This document shows, one piece after another, positions 61,826-64,000 of a DNA stretch of 64,000 bases. Origin of the DNA: UBA5069 sp964560495 (lineage in GTDB: Bacteria; Chloroflexota; Anaerolineae; Caldilineales; Caldilineaceae); contig CAZLMM010000005.1 in the NCBI GenBank assembly GCA_964560495.1, forward strand, positions 75,073 to 139,072, written 5' to 3'. Both the position numbers and the translations under genes were made by a program. The notes below the pieces were generated by a model. It searched no databases. It had not been told where the DNA came from and saw nothing but the letters and a program-made list of their open reading frames with translations. How positions within the stretch are numbered: position 1 is the first letter of the stretch; each line of letters opens with the position of its first letter.

Positions 61826-62779
61826 TCACCCATCGCTTGTAGTCTCTCGAAAGAGGACAGATCCCACTTCCACCGCCTCATCCGCACTCAGCGCCCAGTC
61901 CGTACTTCTAGCGTTGACCTGCACCTGCTGAATGCTCGTTGCGCCAGAGATGACCGAGCTGATCCGCGGCTGGCTGAGCAGCCAGGCATGGGCCAATTCG
62001 CCCATGGTATGACCACGCGCCTCAGCCCACGCTGTCAACTTCTCCACCTTGTCGTAGTTGGCATCGGTCATGTAGCGCTGCACATAGGGACTGGATTCGC
62101 CCCGTGAACCAGGCGGCGCGGCCTCTCCACGGCGATACTTGCCGGTCAGGAAGCCGCCGGCCAGGGGAAAGTAAGGCAAGATGCCCACACTGTGCGCGTT
62201 GCAGTAGGGGATTACCTCCCGTTCCAGGTCACGTTCCAGCATGTGATAGTGATTTTGGATGCTGACGAAAGGCGACCAGCCGCGCAACTCAGCGATGGCG
62301 TTGGCGCGCGCCAGCTGCCAGGCAGCAAAGTTCGACGCGCCCACATAGCGCACTTTGCCGCTGCGCACCAGGTCATCCAGCGATCGCAGGGTCTCTTCGA
62401 TGGGTGTGTTCTCGTCCCAACGGTGAATTTGATACAAGTCGATATGGTCGCTACCCAGGCGACGCAAACTGGCTTCCACGCCGTTCATGATGTGATAGCG
62501 CGACGCGCCCCGGTCGTTCGGCCCATCCCCCATGGGGTGAAAAACCTTGGTCGCAAGTACAACCTTGTCCCACCGTCCTCGCAGCGCCTTTCCAAGCGTC
62601 TCCTCCGACCGCCCCTGCTGATAGACATCGGCAGTATCAATCAGGTTGACGCCCAGCTCTAGCGCTGCGTCGATGATGTCGTTCACGCCGGCCTGATCCA
62701 CTTTGCCGCCAAATTGGTTTGTCCCCAGCCCGATGACGGAGACGCGCAAACCAGAATTGCCCAATTGTCGATAGTTCAT
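61826..62779 (-). CDS. Aldo/keto reductase
   Basis: ATG 62779 has GGAAGG upstream (317 residues). The family barrel shows NLIDTADVYQQGRSEETLGKAL (Asp and Tyr of the tetrad), LATKVF (Lys), DLYQIHRWDENTP (His), then SNFAAWQLARA and the NADPH loop ISGATSIQQVQVNA. It probably reduces small aldehydes or ketones. The gap 61714-61825 holds no supported gene. Confidence 0.92.
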   Translation of the reverse strand: MNYRQLGNSGLRVSVIGLGTNQFGGKVDQAGVNDIIDAALELGVNLIDTADVYQQGRSEETLGKALRGRWDKVVLATKVFHPMGDGPNDRGASRYHIMNGVEASLRRLGSDHIDLYQIHRWDENTPIEETLRSLDDLVRSGKVRYVGASNFAAWQLARANAIAELRGWSPFVSIQNHYHMLERDLEREVIPYCNAHSVGILPYFPLAGGFLTGKYRRGEAAPPGSRGESSPYVQRYMTDANYDKVEKLTAWAEARGHTMGELAHAWLLSQPRISSVISGATSIQQVQVNARSTDWALSADEAVEVGSVLFRETTSDG

Positions 62780-62889
62780 GATGCCCTTCCCTGTTTTGCT
62801 TGGCGTGGATGAAGTGTGTCCATCATACATCGGTTGCACCCAGTTTCTGCAATGCAGAATTCACACGATTGCAAGACTGGGCGCTTGAC

Positions 62890-62909
62890 CATATTTTACG
62901 TAGTATATG
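62890..62909. promoter_or_regulatory. Imperfect palindrome, possible operator upstream of the SDR
   Basis: CATATTTTACGTAGTATATG matches its own reverse complement at 16 of 20 positions. It abuts a TTGACC that could be a -35 box, although no good -10 follows. It lies in the 262-bp gap between the divergent aldo/keto reductase and SDR genes; no other feature is seen in that gap. Confidence 0.35.
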
Positions 62910-63041
62910 GCATCAACTGCATCTTGAGTCAGGTGGTGGGCTTACGTATTGCTCAACAATTTTCTGATACCTTCCTCTGAGTCTTGCCGCTGTGGCAAGA
63001 CCCAGGACTAGGCGAAACCAACGGCATGGAGGGGAGCAGTG

Positions 63042-63938
63042 ATGACGAACTTGCTAAAGGGAAAAGTTTGCCTGGTGACAGGCGCAACGGCCGGCATCGG
63101 TGAGGTCACAGCGTGCGAATTGGCGCGCATGGGCGCAACGGTTGTGGGTGTGGGACGGAATCGCCAAAAATGCGACGCCTCCGCCGCTCACATCAAGTCC
63201 GCCACCGGAAATCCCAACGTGGAATATCTGCTGGCCGATTTGTCCGTACAGGCCCAGGTGCGCCATCTGGCAGCGGAGTTCCGCGCAAAGTATGATCGCC
63301 TCGATGTGCTGGTGAACAACGCTGGCGCGTTCTATGCCACCCGGCAGGAGAGTTCGGACGGCATCGAGTTGACCTTTGCGCTCAATCATCTCGCGTACTT
63401 TCTCCTGACCAATCTATTGCTCGATCTGCTCATCGCCAGCGCGCCGGCGCGCATCGTGAACGTCTCCTCTGGCGCGCACGCGCCGGCTGTGATCAACTTC
63501 GACGACTTGCAAGGTAAGGAAAAGTACAGCGGTTGGGGCGCATACGCTCAATCGAAACTGGCGAATATCCTGTTCACTTACGAGTTGGCGCGACGTTTGG
63601 AAGGGACAAGTGTGACGGCAAATGCCCTTCATCCAGGCTTCGTTGCCACAAACTTTGCGCACAACAACAACCAGGGCATCCTTGGAAAGGTCATCGTGCT
63701 GGGCATGCAAGGCATTCAGCGGCTCTTCGCCCGCACGCCAGAAAAGGGCGCCGAGACAGTCATCTACCTGGCCGCATCCCCAGAAGTGGAAGGCGTGACC
63801 GGTCTCTATTACACAGACAAGGAGGCCGTCAAGTCCTCGACAGCCTCCTATGATCTGGCAACAGCGGCTCGCTTATGGCAAATCAGCGAAAAAATGACTA
63901 TCGCCCCCCTATTGATGCGCTCGCAAATCCAGTCATAA
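63042..63938 (+). CDS. Retinol-dehydrogenase-like short-chain dehydrogenase
   Basis: ATG 63042 is five bases after GGAGGGGAG; a GTG at 63039 is also in frame. The 298-residue SDR has TGATAGIG, LADLS, LVNNAGAF, VNVSSGAH and the active-site YAQSKLAN. The C-terminal half resembles RDH/WW-oxidoreductase-type SDRs (ANALHPGFVATNF). It is NAD(P)-dependent with an unknown substrate. It is the last gene in the window; the final 60 bases show nothing recognisable. Confidence 0.93.
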   Translation: MTNLLKGKVCLVTGATAGIGEVTACELARMGATVVGVGRNRQKCDASAAHIKSATGNPNVEYLLADLSVQAQVRHLAAEFRAKYDRLDVLVNNAGAFYATRQESSDGIELTFALNHLAYFLLTNLLLDLLIASAPARIVNVSSGAHAPAVINFDDLQGKEKYSGWGAYAQSKLANILFTYELARRLEGTSVTANALHPGFVATNFAHNNNQGILGKVIVLGMQGIQRLFARTPEKGAETVIYLAASPEVEGVTGLYYTDKEAVKSSTASYDLATAARLWQISEKMTIAPLLMRSQIQS

Positions 63939-64000
63939 TTGCCGCTGTCAGACGCAAACCCAGAGGCGCGCAAACCGCCGCGTCTTTCCAAAACAGAAGA

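Noticed and set aside
61657..61887. 76-codon minus-strand frame between the broken Gfo/Idh gene and the aldo/keto reductase
   Set aside because: It overlaps both neighbours, has no ribosome site and matches no family I know.

Overview
The window reads as chromosomal DNA of a high-GC Chloroflexota bacterium, most like the Anaerolineae/Caldilineae. This is inferred from gene content, not from a marker gene. Clues are Tat-type lipoproteins with a lipobox, a carbohydrate ABC importer without its own ATPase, many Uma2, XisH/XisI, CHAT and GAF-kinase genes, and many short palindromic intergenic repeats. No rRNA, tRNA, integrase or transposase gene was recognised. Coding density is high, and many neighbouring genes overlap by ATGA or TGATG.

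Layout. 1-3162 (minus): a secreted SpoIID/LytB protein cut by one in-frame amber codon, preceded by an anchored beta-propeller protein. 3438-13757 (minus): a catabolic run of GntR regulator, class III aminotransferase, FAD oxidoreductase, GH4 glycosidase, solute-binding lipoprotein, two permeases, SDR and NamZ-type muramidase. An IlvD/Edd dehydratase (14137-15864) faces it. TTGTATACAA palindromes lie upstream of both the regulator and the dehydratase, so the two arms probably form one regulon for an amino-sugar, uronate or sugar-acid substrate. 15951-22618: two PIN-domain toxin-antitoxin modules flank a flavin disulfide oxidoreductase, a TauE exporter and a globin/membrane/Vps62-like trio. 22637-29207 (minus): M16C protease, XisH, XisI, ABC-F ATPase and a C45-type acyltransferase. 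29614-33775: a Tat-lipoprotein intradiol dioxygenase, a flavodoxin, a sugar isomerase with a Gfo/Idh dehydrogenase, and repeat-rich gaps.

34066-45608 (plus) is the most unusual part: six tightly packed genes. They encode an S1-S1-REC-GAF-histidine kinase, a 1628-residue REC plus about seven GAF-like domains plus histidine kinase, a REC fused to an aminoglycoside-phosphotransferase-like kinase, a stand-alone CHAT caspase-like protease, a degenerate Nudix protein, and an AAA/STAND-like ATPase with an OmpR-type winged helix. It looks like a phosphorelay wired to a protease effector and resembles NTP-dependent conflict (immunity or cell-death) cassettes, but I do not recognise this exact combination.

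45635-52573 holds an MFS transporter, an AAA/PD-(D/E)XK protein, a two-component pair, a phosphopentomutase-like metalloenzyme and a Uma2 protein. 52764-57563 (minus) is a corrinoid methyl-transfer set: RACo-type activator, Virulence-factor/homocysteine-methyltransferase fusion, DUF1638 protein and a GNAT. 57612-63938 holds a second Uma2 protein, nicotinate phosphoribosyltransferase, a HAD phosphatase, a Gfo/Idh gene with its centre deleted, an aldo/keto reductase and an SDR.
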